In this document: one piece after another, positions 13,363 through 25,451 of the stretch | How positions within the stretch are numbered: the first letter of the stretch is position 1 | Layout: every line of letters begins with the position of its first letter | Assembly (NCBI RefSeq): GCF_001039355.2 | Contig: NW_019775776.1 | Location: 1 to 64,000 of the forward strand | Length of the DNA: 64,000 bases | Source: Lingula anatina | Taxonomy: Eukaryota > Brachiopoda > Lingulata > Lingulida > Lingulidae | Direction: 5' to 3' | Made by a program: the position numbers and the translations under genes | The notes under the pieces: model-generated | The model's input: only the letters and a program-made list of their open reading frames with translations | What the model was told of the DNA's origin: nothing | Database searches by the model: none

Positions 13363-13803
13363 TGTAAAGGCCATTGCAACAGGATTTACTTGTCGCCAAT
13401 AATAGCTTTGAAACTATAGATGATATTGCTAGGTTGCAAATTGCGTTGCTTTTGAGTTATAGAATAGGACGAATCGCCATACTTGCGCTCAGTCGCAATT
13501 TGCAGTGCTTTCAAGTTATGGAGACAAGTTTGAATAAATTAGCACCTTTTCTGGGATCTGGGTTCCCTAGAGCCTTTTTAGGGCTTTTCCACCCAGTGCC
13601 ACTGGGGCACTTGTTTCTATAAAAGGGTTCTAATTTGCATCAAAAGAGCAGGACAGAGTACAATTAGTGACTCGAGAATTAAAGATTAGTGATTTGAGTA
13701 ACAGTACAGAGTTTAGAGTAGAAACGGTCAAGATATATAATGGGAAGCCAGTTGTGACTTTTGAGCGAAATTTAGCTGAATAAATTTCATAGTTTTATTT
13801 TCA
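13363..13803 (+). mobile_element. Probable LTR (Ty3/Gypsy-like) followed by a primer-binding site
   Basis: A TG...CA bounded stretch contains a TATA box (CTATAAAAGG near 13618) and, downstream, an AATAAA signal near 13780. It is followed two bases later by TGGTGGCAGCG at 13806-13816, a typical LTR-retrotransposon primer-binding site. No gag or pol frame follows, so this is a truncated 5' end. The left boundary is inferred from the TG dinucleotide only. Confidence 0.6.
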
Positions 13804-13819
13804 ACTGGTGGCAGCGTTT

Positions 13820-16800
13820 ACTTGGAATTTCATCTATCCCACTTAGAAAAGGAAGTGCCAATACCATTTGATCCTCCTTTATGATATCCTGGATCCCCAC
13901 ATAGGTTTTCAACAATACATACTGGCATACACTTTAAATTTCCATGGAAAAAACAAATTTTCCGGAATTAACATAGTAACACAGTAGAGGTACACTCTAT
14001 GTACCACTCCATGAGATTTACCCACCAAAATGAATTTTCTCAGGGAAAAAAGCAATTGTCCCATACTCACGAATCATTTATCTATCCCCCTCTGCACTTG
14101 GATTCTACCTTTGACAAAATTTATAAAGTTTGATTTTAACTTAAAATGATTGGCCAGTCATTATAACAATACCATTTTCCTATAAACTCCAATGGAATTA
14201 TCAACAGCAGTTATGCTCCAGAAAGACATATTTTAGGGGTTAACCCATTTGTAAAGTACATGTATATACAAGATTTTATAAGAAGCTGTAGATGGCAAAA
14301 ATAAGCATTTAGGGGATTTCAAACCCATGATGTATACCTTTAAGATTCTAGTTCCTAAGAGATACATGTACATGTAGGTAATGAGCAACTTCAAGTACCA
14401 AATAACACCTTATCCCCTGATAGAATTATTAAACTATGCATGCATCTTTTAGTAAGAGTGAAAATTTTTCAATTCAGCTAAACACTATTACAGACAGTCC
14501 AGAATGTGAATCTTTTCAATAAAAGCAAATGTTACTCTCATTCTGATGAATCCCTTGGTTAGGAGCAAAGAGGTCTTGAAAAAAGCATTTGGTAGTAAAT
14601 TTTGTTACAGTTTAGTCAACCGTCCGCTTTTTAAATCCAATACACACCAAATTGCCATCATGCTGCAGTTCCCGAAGGTGATCAAGTATCACCAATGGAA
14701 CCAACTATAGTTTTCTGTTCTTACCATTCAAAGCCTTGCATTCAAGTCAGGATTTAATGTAATACTTATCTCCCTATGATTGCTAAAGAAATGTTTTCTA
14801 CAAATCAATCTGTACCCTGAGTATCTGACATAGCTTTTTGGGAAAAATGTCATAATTTGGAAATCCCAAATGCTGACACAGCATTTTAGGAGCAGGTACT
14901 AAATGACAATATGTCAGACTTCACTATATCTTTAAAGAAACAGACTGAAATGTACAAAATATTTTCAAAATGAGATATGTAAAAATCAAAGTCCAACAAT
15001 TATGATAGATTGCATTGTTTTGTCATTGCTTTTAACTTTACAGTTTTTTTTTTAATTCCAAAACACTCTTTAATTTCACCTGAAAGTAGCACATCCTGAC
15101 ATTTTTACATAAATAATCACCAAAAGATTAAGCCAGGCAGTTTTCCACAGTGGCTACTATAATTACAAATTTTGAGATAATGAATCATCTAACTTTCATT
15201 TAATAGGCATTTTCCTTATCTCTGGGACCTTTTTCACAAAAGAGCTTTGGCCCAAAAAGTGGTCTTAATTTACTCATCAAAATCTTATTCGCTCTGACAC
15301 AAGATTAACTGATAGTTTCATGTCAATTAATATACTGTGCCTGCTTTAAAACAGGAAAGGCATGGCTCTACTGTTTAAGACCAACTCCAGTTGAAAAAGT
15401 ACCATCAGAATTTGATCAGACATGTCTGAGAAAGTTTGACTGGAAAGGACAGAAAATAGTCAGAAACTATACAGTAAATGGTCACGGATACTGGGGAATA
15501 CTCTAAAAATTGCAGTAAAAATAGCCGAAATACTTAAATGAGCTTTGTCCCAGTATTTCCGAAAATTAGGTCAGAAAAATTCCCAGCATTTCCTACAACA
15601 TTTTGTCCAAGTGAATTACTCTAAGTTTTAAATGTTTTTACTGTTATTATGCTCTCTAAAACCACCTAAGGCGGAATGGAATGAGACGAACAACAGGTTT
15701 AACCATTATCATGATCACCTCAAGTTCGCTAAACAATGCCTGTTGGGAACTGTGCAATGCCATCTATGATATTGCTCCAGTACCAGCTTATGATTTTAAA
15801 AATCTGTCAAAATTTTAATCTTGACAAAATTGTAGAGGCTATTGAGGTCATGAATCTGCCCAGATGCTGCTTGAAAAGGGATTTACAGGCAGTATACAGT
15901 GTACATGTAGGAGCACTGTGCAGACATCGCATGACAAATATAATCTAGGCTTAAGTAACAGTGACGAGGGGGCCTGTAGGACTAGTGAATGAAGTGGTAC
16001 ACTTTCAGTTAATGGTTGACTGGTTACATGAAGATCCACCTCCTAGTATTTCCCTTTATTCTAATTGATAATGGGACACTGTGTTAAATTTCTTTGAATG
16101 GGCTGAAATCACTGAAACAGAAAATCCATCTTTTTAACACCTCATAACAGCTTAGCTAATGCTCATTCGATCATTGCAAAAGATTAGCTAAAAAATCTAC
16201 CACGACTTTTTTTCTCATTTTTGATCTTCCATCAGGCAGACAATAGAGCCTTCAAAGTAAAAATATCTCAGCCAATAGCCCAATTACATTAAGTAACAGC
16301 AATATGCATCTAATAGACATTTCATGTTGTTTTTACTGTGTGATAATTGCAAGGCAATTTTCTTGCTTGTTCCATGCATGGTTGCCCCAGCAACCAGTTG
16401 TGTGTATACTTAAAGCTGGGATGTAGCATGTAGACAATCACAAACAAATCTGTGAGTGTGTACAGATAAAAGCAAAGAACCATTATTTCCATGTATAAAA
16501 CTAAGCTTCTGTTTAACAGACTGAGGCATTTATCAGCATGCAACAACTTGTTATGCCTACTATGAAGGAATCCTGTCTTGAATTAAAATCATTGCCAGTC
16601 TAGCTGTTATACAAAAGATAAACAGTAAAAAAGCTATCATTCAGAACAAGCCTCTTTGAACCAAATAGCAGCCAAAGACAACTTTTTACTTGCCTTATGT
16701 ACATGTACCAATTACAGCCAGAAGTGTATCAAAAAGGAGTATGATTTTCAAAAATATACCTAAAATTCCCATTGACTTATTTGAAACTTCTAAACCTCTG

Positions 16801-17977
16801 CATATATCGATTTTAAACAACAGGGTTTTTTTCAAAAGCAAATTCTATCTCCATACACAGTTAATATACCTTTCTCTGTTTCATTTCCTTACACCAGGAA
16901 TCGAAGTACTGTATTTAATGTATCAGGACATGCAATGCCTTCAACTAAGGAAAACAACTATATCAAATAATCCAAATAGTGATATCAAACAAGGGCATTA
17001 TTTGTATAGTAATGTTCTAAGTATATCAAATAAGGAAAAAAAAACATAACTGTCTTGCACTGAATTCATTTTATTGGGTTATTTACTACATCCAAGGTTC
17101 ATGCCATCCCTTAAAATGCACATATCATTACAGCTTGAACACTGTAAGTCAATTAATAATGCAACAGATAAAAGTTAATTTCATAACACAGAGCATGTGT
17201 GTTATCTTCCATAAATCTAATTTGATCTTGAATAAATGCATCACACATCCCACAGGATTCCCCTTTGATTAGCAAATTCCATTATCGGAATTTCACTTTA
17301 AAGCATTATCAGTTTTTGGCAATTGTTTTCACTTGAAACAGCAAAGCCAACAAAACTACGAATAACATAATGGAGTTGGCAAAATTTATGGTTCTCAATA
17401 ATAAAGTTGGCAAAAATACATATATAATGAAAGTAATTATTGAGAAAGATATGCCAAAGATTATGTAATTAATACCATTCAAGTAACAACAATTTTCTAC
17501 AATAAACATCTGCCAATAACTGAGTGCCATCACGCATACCAGCACTAGTATGGAAGCAATAGCCTATTCAAAACCACTGTGTGTTGACCGCATGCTTTTT
17601 AAATCTGTCAGCACCAGTTTTATTTTTTTAATAAAGTGTGAAATTTGATCTACAAACATTTATACAGGCCATCTCAGGTCAATTTCATTATGTCAGAACA
17701 TAATCATATGCACATCTGACAGACTTTTTTGTATCATGTAAATTGCTTACAAGCTTTAAATTATATACAGGTAAGTACCAGAGTGTCATATCTTACAATC
17801 TTTGAAGAAAAAAAGAAAATTGTGGCATTTGTCATACATATCTACATGCAGGTACTAGTATATTTATCTGATATCCTATCAAATGGCAACCCTTGGTGTG
17901 CTGTACATAAATTGGACAGTTATTCAGCAGAAACCTGTTGACTATATATATTCAACATTTCCCAGTGCTGCCAACAT

Positions 17978-17980
<3 letters not shown>
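13820..17980. other. Non-coding DNA
   Basis: AT-rich, with only chance open frames (see rejected items). A good minus-strand acceptor (GATTTTCTGTTTCAG) occurs at about 16113-16127 and opens a short 18-codon frame closed just before an AATAAA. I see no partner exon for it. Confidence 0.4.

Positions 17981-17982
<2 letters not shown>

Positions 17983-18016
<34 letters not shown>
17983..18016. repeat. (CA)n microsatellite
   Basis: Uninterrupted AC dinucleotides, about 17 units. Confidence 0.95.
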
Positions 18017-18018
<2 letters not shown>

Positions 18019-18447
18019 TGTTCTCACATCAGCTCATCCAATATCTGCTGCAGGTTAATTGGTCCCTATGATTAACTGGAAACAACATCATCATATAGAT
18101 GAGACTTTCAGACCAGTACCGGTACTTGTGGAAGCATCAATTAATTCTTCATCCTGCTGTCCATTTGCCTTAATACCTTCATCATGCTTGGTTTAGTCTA
18201 ATCAATTACTGGCCTACAGCTAGGTTACCTGAAGTCCTGAACACTGAACGAAATACAGTCACATACTGGCTTATTTTAGTAAAAAATTTACCATGATGTT
18301 AATTATTGTTTTAGTTAAGATAATACATTTTTGAAAGGTGTGCATGTACTTGAATGAACTGCATTCAACTTTTCATTTCTTTTCTTTACCATCTTTAGCG
18401 TGTGTCAAATCATTTTGTTGAAAAAGTCTCACATGGGTATATGATGA

Positions 18448-18450
<3 letters not shown>

Positions 18451-18488
<38 letters not shown>
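18451..18488. repeat. (CA)n microsatellite
   Basis: Uninterrupted AC dinucleotides, 19 units. Confidence 0.95.
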
Positions 18489-18490
<2 letters not shown>

Positions 18491-20439
18491 AATTATTTAC
18501 ACAATACATACTGTATCTCCCAGTGATTTACAATGAATGACCCTTTTTATTTTAGATATTTGGATAGAAAATGATGCATCCCATTTCAAGCATAAAAAAA
18601 CCTTATTTATATCTGATTTCAAACAAGAAATGCACACGGTAACTGCAGCATTTTATATACTGTGGTCAAATAAACTGTTGGCCTTTGATAGTGAACACTG
18701 ACAGCTGAATCAATAATCACTTACTTCAGATATCAAATTTACTTATTTCATTAAGCATTATTTGTCAAGATGAACGTCAAGTCATACAATGAACATCCTA
18801 GAAAACCATTTATTTAATATATGACAACTATAAACATGTATATTGGTCTGCCTTCTTACTGTTCTGAAAGTAGCTTAAATTAAGCTGTCATCAACTGTGA
18901 GGAGGATAGTTAGTGCCAGGGTACGAAGAAGACCTACAAAGAATCTTCATTTCATAACTTTGTCAAGGTGCTCAGGCTAGCTACTCACTAACATGAAGTG
19001 TCTCCTGTGAAAACTTCATATAATTCACATTTTTATTAAGCACTGTGGCATCTTCATTTGGTCAAGTAAAGGTAACACATACATGTACTAGCTATAGGCA
19101 TTGAGGAAAGCATTGAAAATAGACTTATGAGATAGTCCTTTCTTAAAACAACACAGGAGTGGGTTTCAAAGCATTTATTGCTATCTAACTACTGTCACTA
19201 AGTTACATTTTAACAGGCCAATTAAGCAATGAAGCAGAAGCATATTATAAGCACAAGAGGCATTATGTACATGTAAGCTTTAAAATATATTAAATACAAT
19301 TAAGAGTTCACAAATCACAGTCCATAAATTTAACTTGGCAGAGAATAAAAACCCTCCTCCCATAGAATGTAGAAGATAATGTTAATGTGAAAAAGTCAGT
19401 GCAAATTGTTTCACAGTTGTCAACATGTTGGGATTGATGTAACAGAAAATGGCTCCTTTTCTCTAGTTGCCCAGAGACTTTACAATCGGCAGGGGTATGC
19501 CCGCCGTTACCAACCACGTTGCTCTTCCTATGTGTATTATAGGAGTTCGAGGATAGTCCTTCCTGCATGGCATGTTTGACCAGAGAATGAAAGCTATCCA
19601 ACAGTTGTCATATTTCTAAATTAGAGAAACCCTTATTTTGCCTACTTAATTTTCAAAAATTGTCAATCTAATATACTGTTAGTTAATAAAGCATTTATTA
19701 TACAGATGAGGAGTGGTGAAAAAATGGAAACAGATAGAAAAGATAACCATTAACCATTGCAATTTTTTATACTCATCGTTCCCAATGTACAGTGTTCAAC
19801 TATCTAAACTGTGTCATATAATAATATATCAAATCCAAAAAAACACTTTCTGCTATATTGTGTCATTAAAGCCATATGATATTATATAATTAGATCCAAG
19901 TCACTGATGGTGGTACTTTTTTCTATTTAAGAAATGGTGCTTTTAACAATACAATAAATGCATTTCTGCATTTCACATTTTTGTCTGTCAATTTCTTAGA
20001 ACTGGGGCTCAGTCTCTCTAACATTATTGGAGACATTTTAATATTAAACAGTCAATATCAATTTATTGATCAAACATTTGTTTTAGTTATGAAGACCAAC
20101 CAGTAACAAGTACATTTTCAATAATAAAGCAATCTAACTAATTAAGTCAGGTGTGAGCATAAATTGTCATCTAAACTACATATGTCTCACAAAAGCAGCA
20201 GGCTTGTGAAACAGATATTAAAGAAAATTGTAATGCAAAATATTCATTAGAACTTAAATTCTACTATCTCTTTTTTTTTTTTTTTTTTTTGTGTGTGTAG
20301 AAGTAGAGTGACAGAGAAGTGAAAAGGTGAAAGCAATATACGTGAGATGAAGAGTAGTGCTTAATAAAAGGGAGGGACAGTGGCATGTGACCATGGCATT
20401 TAAGTACTTTCTGTTCTGAAATGATCAAGTATAAATGAG

Positions 20440-20526
20440 AAGGGAAAGAGCAGGAGAGGAGAGAGGAGAGAGAAAAAGAAAAAAGGGAAGGATGAGGGAG
20501 AGAGGGAGAGAAAGAGAAATAAGGGG
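20440..20526. repeat. Polypurine (GA-rich) tract
   Basis: About 85 bp almost entirely A and G on the plus strand (GAGAGGAGAGAGGAGAGAG and similar), broken by a few pyrimidines. Mirror-repeat purine tracts of this kind can form triplex DNA. Confidence 0.8.
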
Positions 20527-20904
20527 ACCAGAAAATGTATATTGCATAAAACACATAAAATAAGAAAGCCTATTTCAAAAATGAAATATTAGAATAAAAA
20601 TAGAAAACAAATAAATGAATTGCAGGCAAATTTACAGCAAGACAGGAGGATTTTCAAAGATCTGACAGTAAGCCAGCTAAGTGTCTCTATATGAGACAAA
20701 GAAATGAAAGGTATCAAAAAGTCAAAAGTAAACATATATATGTTTTATATCTATTCCATTTTATTTTGATTATACCCATTCTTTTTATACTCTTTGTATT
20801 GAATGTCATATTCTGATGTTCCCATTCTGTTTTATAATCTATTTTCCTTTCATACTCTTATGCAATCATTTTTTCTCATTCTTGTTACCTACCAATTGCA
20901 AGTA

Positions 20905-20906
<2 letters not shown>

Positions 20907-20971
<65 letters not shown>
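20907..20971. repeat. (TA)n microsatellite
   Basis: About 32 uninterrupted TA units; a perfect self-complementary tract. Confidence 0.97.
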
Positions 20972-20974
<3 letters not shown>

Positions 20975-21799
20975 CAACTGAAACTTAACATGTACCAACA
21001 TCCATTCACATTCAAACCCAATGTATCTCTTCTTCTATTTTTTACCTGAATGGTTACATTCATGAATAAATTCTATTCATGCTCTCTGTTCCCATTTTTC
21101 CCTCCATCCATTTTCACGCATGGTGTTTGATAGCTTAAGATAATGGATTTATGCACTAAAATGCTCAGATACATCCCATAGTGCTGTACATCCCATAGTA
21201 CTGTATATAAATGTACTGGTAAATTAGGCTGAACCACCAGAAATCATCACTTGATACATAAAGCTTTCAAATGTACATAGTTCTGATTGTTTTCTGTCAT
21301 TAAGGTACAAAATGGGCATTATAATGTTTCCAAAATGACCACCGTGATGCTTAGTATAATGCTGACAAACAGCTTCGTTATCAAGCTGGGAAAATTTCAT
21401 ACAAAAACAAGCAAGATCCAAGCAGCACTGGTTTGTTACATTAATGATGGCCTCATTAGTACCACTGGCTAAAATTGTTGATAGGGTTTGTTCTGAATTG
21501 ATCAAGACAGGCCCCAATTAACAAAAATATGATTTCACTAATGGCTCTTGTTTTCAACCGAACTGCACCAAATTTGCTGCCTGCTTCCTAAAAAACATCA
21601 CATATTTCTTTTGTATGAAGAAGTCTCAATTCTTTTATAATCTTAAAACAAACATTTTCCTCAAATGTTTCAGATATGAAATAGATCATATTAAATCTTA
21701 TTGAAAATTGATCCCCAGTTACTGTGACAGTCACTATAATAAAGAGAATAGCCTACATCCAATGGGCACATGTAAAACTAAAACAGCCCAAAAAGAGTA

Positions 21800-21910
21800 G
21801 TGAGTCCTGAACTGTGACCTGGAAACAGGGCACTGGTAGTGACCCTAAGGCTGTGGCCCAGAACAGGGAGTGGGCTCTTCGCTGTGGCCCAAAAACGGGA
21901 GTGGACCCAG
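21800..21910. repeat. Three-unit minisatellite-like repeat
   Basis: Diverged units built on CTGTGGCCCAGAACAGGGAG followed by TGG(G/A)C and a short spacer occur three times in a row. Units are roughly 35-40 bp and GC-richer than the surroundings. Confidence 0.55.
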
Positions 21911-23132
21911 GCCCTTAACTTAACTTGACCTTTATTGCTAGAGTATAATCATCATATGATTTTGCAGTTATTCATTCACTTCACCAATTTTAGGCATATT
22001 TTTTTCATTTGATGCTTTATTTAATTATTCATTTAATCATCTTTTTTTTTGGGGGGGGGGGGAGAGAGGGGGACATTAAAAGGGTATACGGCTCTAAGAG
22101 CTGAGTTAAAGGCTGTCAAAAATGGCCAATCCCTCTTACAGATCTAGTTTGCATGTCTATGTTGACACCTAAAGTATACGATCTACTAGCCACCCAGTCG
22201 ATATATCCCAACTGTATTGAATGTGAAGTTAAAGTACAAACTTTTGACATATCATGCAGCTGTATCAGCATAACAATAGTAAATAGTCTTAATGTGCCAA
22301 TCCATCCACACAGTGGAACAGCTTGGTACTGCTCTAATCTTCAACACTGGCATCGAAGTGACAGCATTATGGAAATAAACCCGCATTGGGATTATTAAAA
22401 AATGACATATGTACATTTGATTTGACAGTGTAGACTTGTACAGCACTTGGTGCTTAATACTTAATGGCCAAGCTGTACAATGTATTGAGCGACTTTTATT
22501 CACACTTTTCTACCTTAAAAATACTTTGTTATGAATTCAGGCACAGTTTATGCATAATTCAAAGAGGGGTTTTTAATCCATATTTACTGCATATGTTTCA
22601 TGCTGGTATAAAGATCTGTTTAATTCAATATTGATCTTTTTTCATTCATTTAATATTAAAGTCAGATCACTAAAAACATTACAAATGCCTTAAAATCAAC
22701 ACTGCAAGCAAGTCTATTTACACAGTAAGTGCTATATTTGGATTAGAGAAAGAGAGAATTTGTCTGTGAAGAAGGGAGTTTTCTTAAAAGGAAATACTGG
22801 TTGCAGGATGTCAACATAGAACAGATCATCTGTCATTCTGAAATGTCTGAAACCAGGATCTTAAGCAAGATTATTTTTGTAAAAAAAGAACCATTTCTAG
22901 CATTAAATGGCTGACATAATACAACTTTAGGTCCCCTGCACATATATATCGATAAACATTTGTGGAAACAAAAAACAAAAATTGTTGCAGAAAAAGGGAA
23001 AAAAACAAATATGCGTATAGTTGGGAGTGGGAGGGAGAAAATGCCAATTTCATTGCCTTCCCCCCTTTCCCCTCTTTATAGTACTTTAGTATGACATACA
23101 CATCAATACATCAAAGACCAACAATAACATAC

Positions 23133-23226
23133 CTATGGTGTATCTTGCTCCATCCAAAGTGAATGTGGCACTCTTACATTTGGAAAATTTCCTGGGTGCA
23201 GTAGCAGCTTTCTTTTTCTCCGACAT
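23133..23226 (-). CDS. First coding exon of an unidentified gene (MSEKKK...)
   Basis: 94 nt from ATG 23226 to an ATAG/GTATGT donor, exit phase 1. It encodes MSEKKKAATAPRKFSKCKSA then TFTLDGARYTI. The -3 base of the start is A. The combination of a Lys-rich start, a folded-looking FTLDG.RYTI strand and a good donor makes a real initiator exon likely. I do not recognise the family. The rest of the gene must lie at lower coordinates; I could not identify exon 2. A partial copy occurs at 25390-25451. Confidence 0.55.
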
Positions 23227-25388
23227 GATAGCTGGCAGAAGGGTGTGGCACTAGCAACCTAGGCCTTGCACTCTGTGATATTTGACTCAGAAAGTAAAAG
23301 AACTCAAGTTCCCAGAAATGTATGTTGCTCACTTCTAGCTCTACTTGTCACATGTACTGGTGATCACTGGCTGAAACACTAATGCGTTTCCAAAGAGAAT
23401 GCACATTCTTTGCTTGCTGAGGTCCATCTGCAAGTCAAGCAAACTCTGAACTGGTATGATCACACATCAGTAAAGCAAGATGTTTAAAGGGATGTTCGTA
23501 TATGATCCATGTATTGACATCTTGCTCAATGTGAGTAAATTAACACTCCTCGATATTGGTTATGATATAAATAATTACATCCTGGCAAAGCCATCTTTTG
23601 CTAAAACCTATTTTCTCTATGAAATTGGTAGAAGGCTAAATTTCCTGCCATATACAATATACCTTTACTAGCAGAATTCTTATTACCTAGATCCACACAA
23701 AGCAGAAGTGAATTGTGCAGGTGATTCAAAAATTCATGCTATTAACTTCATCTGTATACTAGTAGTCCCCTGCACAATCTGAAATAAAAAAGATTTTTCA
23801 TTACTTGGAAACATTGACACAGGCACCCACTGGAAACACCTTCAACTTGTTTCTTGATGCCTACGCAGTCACCAGTAACAGCACTCTGGTTTCAATTGAG
23901 TTCTCAATCTCAAACAGAGAAAATTGATCCATCTGCTTTTAAAAAATGACATACAATTAATATCCCAATGGCTTCGATAAGTATTGAGTCAAGAAAATAA
24001 TCAAAGTCGCATTAAAGCCTGTTTGAAGACAGTCAGAGACATCAGCATATTTTTTTGAGAATCCATGACAAAAGTCAAGACGAGTTATTATCTCCTGCTT
24101 GATGTCATCTCTATATATGCCTAGTAAACTAATAATGCTGCAGCTCAGCTGTATGAAATTGCAAATTGTGTGTCACTCAATTACTGGATCATGCAGCCTC
24201 CATTCGACATTCACTCTGTATGTATACTGTGTGGGTATTCCAGCCAATGAAGCTGATATAACATGACTGGTGAGAATTAATGTTCCACTACATATGAAGT
24301 AATTCCATCAGGATATGACAATTCAAGACATTTTACTGCAAGGCAGTATACCAGTATGTACGATAATGGAAGACATAATGTCTGAAAAAAATTATACTCT
24401 GTAAAATAATTGCCCTCAGCCACAGTTATGTACACCAGCTACATGTAGCTCTCTGAACTGTTAATTCACAAATCTAGAGCTTTTACCCACAACATCTTTC
24501 TCTTGTATATTTGATCAGATGGCACTGTATACTAAAGGTATACTATACATGTTTATAAATGTCCCACTGAGATATTTTCTCTGTCTTGATATTCTGCAAA
24601 TCTATTTATCTTTCCCAATTCAGTCCTTAAAAACAATAAAAACCCTCAAATAAAAGAACATGATGTCAATTAATATTCCCTTCTGGAATGAACAGGAAGA
24701 TGCAGCAGTCTAAATGTCTGACTAAACATTTAGAATAGGATTATTAAATTTATTAGAAATGGTATAAAAATAGCGTCCAAGTAAAGGGACAAGTTGAGCA
24801 ATGATACATGTCAGTAGGAGAAAAGTTTTTTTTTTCTGGAGGAAAATTCGACATAGCATGAAAATCAAAGATTTAGGATACCCTAAAGCAAACATATTAT
24901 CAAGTTAAAGTACTGGTGTATACAGTGGTACCAAACAACATTTTACCACATTACTTCTTATCTTATCAAACCATTACTTTAGTGGTTTGACAATTCTATT
25001 TGACTGATAAGAATGCCAGTTATAATGATATTTTTCAAGAGCTCTCCAATATGTATTATAACTGTAGATAATGAATGCAAAAATGTTTTTGGTTGTTGAA
25101 AAATCATAAAATGAATAATATATATACAGACAGGTATTTTTCCATTGACATTATGATGTCAATTATTAATCAACTTCTTAATGAAATTAACAATGACCAA
25201 ATATCTTGAAAAAGTAGCAATGTACACTTTCATAAGCTAATTCAAATGTGAACAACAGCTTGTCAACACAAAATGAAATTTTCATAACCTATGAGTAATG
25301 ACTCGCAATCTGCATAATGCAAGTAATCATTTAGCAATTAGCCCTGTGGGATTACATACTCACACTTCCTTCTAAATTAGAAAGCTTT
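23165..25388. repeat. 2.2-kb tandem duplicated block, copy 1
   Basis: Matches 25390-27613 at a constant offset of 2225 with no indel that I could see and only a few substitutions (for example GATCC/GTTCC near 23502). It contains most of the MSEKKK exon and 2.1 kb of upstream DNA, the likely 5' UTR and promoter side of that gene. Confidence 0.92.
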
Positions 25389-25389
25389 N

Positions 25390-25451
25390 GTGGCACTCTT
25401 ACATTTGGAAAATTTCCTGGGTGCAGTAGCAGCTTTCTTTTTCTCCGACAT
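25390..25451 (-). pseudogene. Truncated copy of the MSEKKK first exon
   Basis: Second copy of the exon at 23133-23226. It keeps the ATG (25451) and about 20 codons but is cut by the single N at 25389, so the donor is missing. It belongs to the 2.2-kb duplicated block and is probably an assembly duplicate rather than a decayed gene. Confidence 0.6.

Noticed and set aside
15311-15507. Plus-strand stop-free stretch of about 65 codons with KVPSEFDQTCLRKFDWKGQK.
   Set aside because: No start codon, no clear acceptor or donor, and no family resemblance; within chance for a window this long.
17309-17545. Minus-strand frame rich in hydrophobic residues that looks like a multi-span membrane protein.
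   Set aside because: AT-rich DNA read on the T-rich strand gives hydrophobic residues by default. The upstream acceptor is poor and no neighbour exon was found.
18094-18192. Minus-strand 33-codon frame KHDEGIKANGQQDEELIDAS.
   Set aside because: Protein-like composition, but no pyrimidine tract or acceptor at its 5' side and a stop right before it.
19470-19610. Minus-strand frame ending GRATWLVTAGIPLPIVKSLG.
   Set aside because: Two overlapping frames are open at once and no splice site supports either.
20803-21063. Frames made of Tyr-Ile repeats on both strands.
   Set aside because: Translation of the (TA)n microsatellite.
21224-21517. Overlapping open frames on both strands (97 codons minus, 61 codons plus).
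   Set aside because: No splice signals or domain similarity; mirror-image open frames suggest compositional chance.
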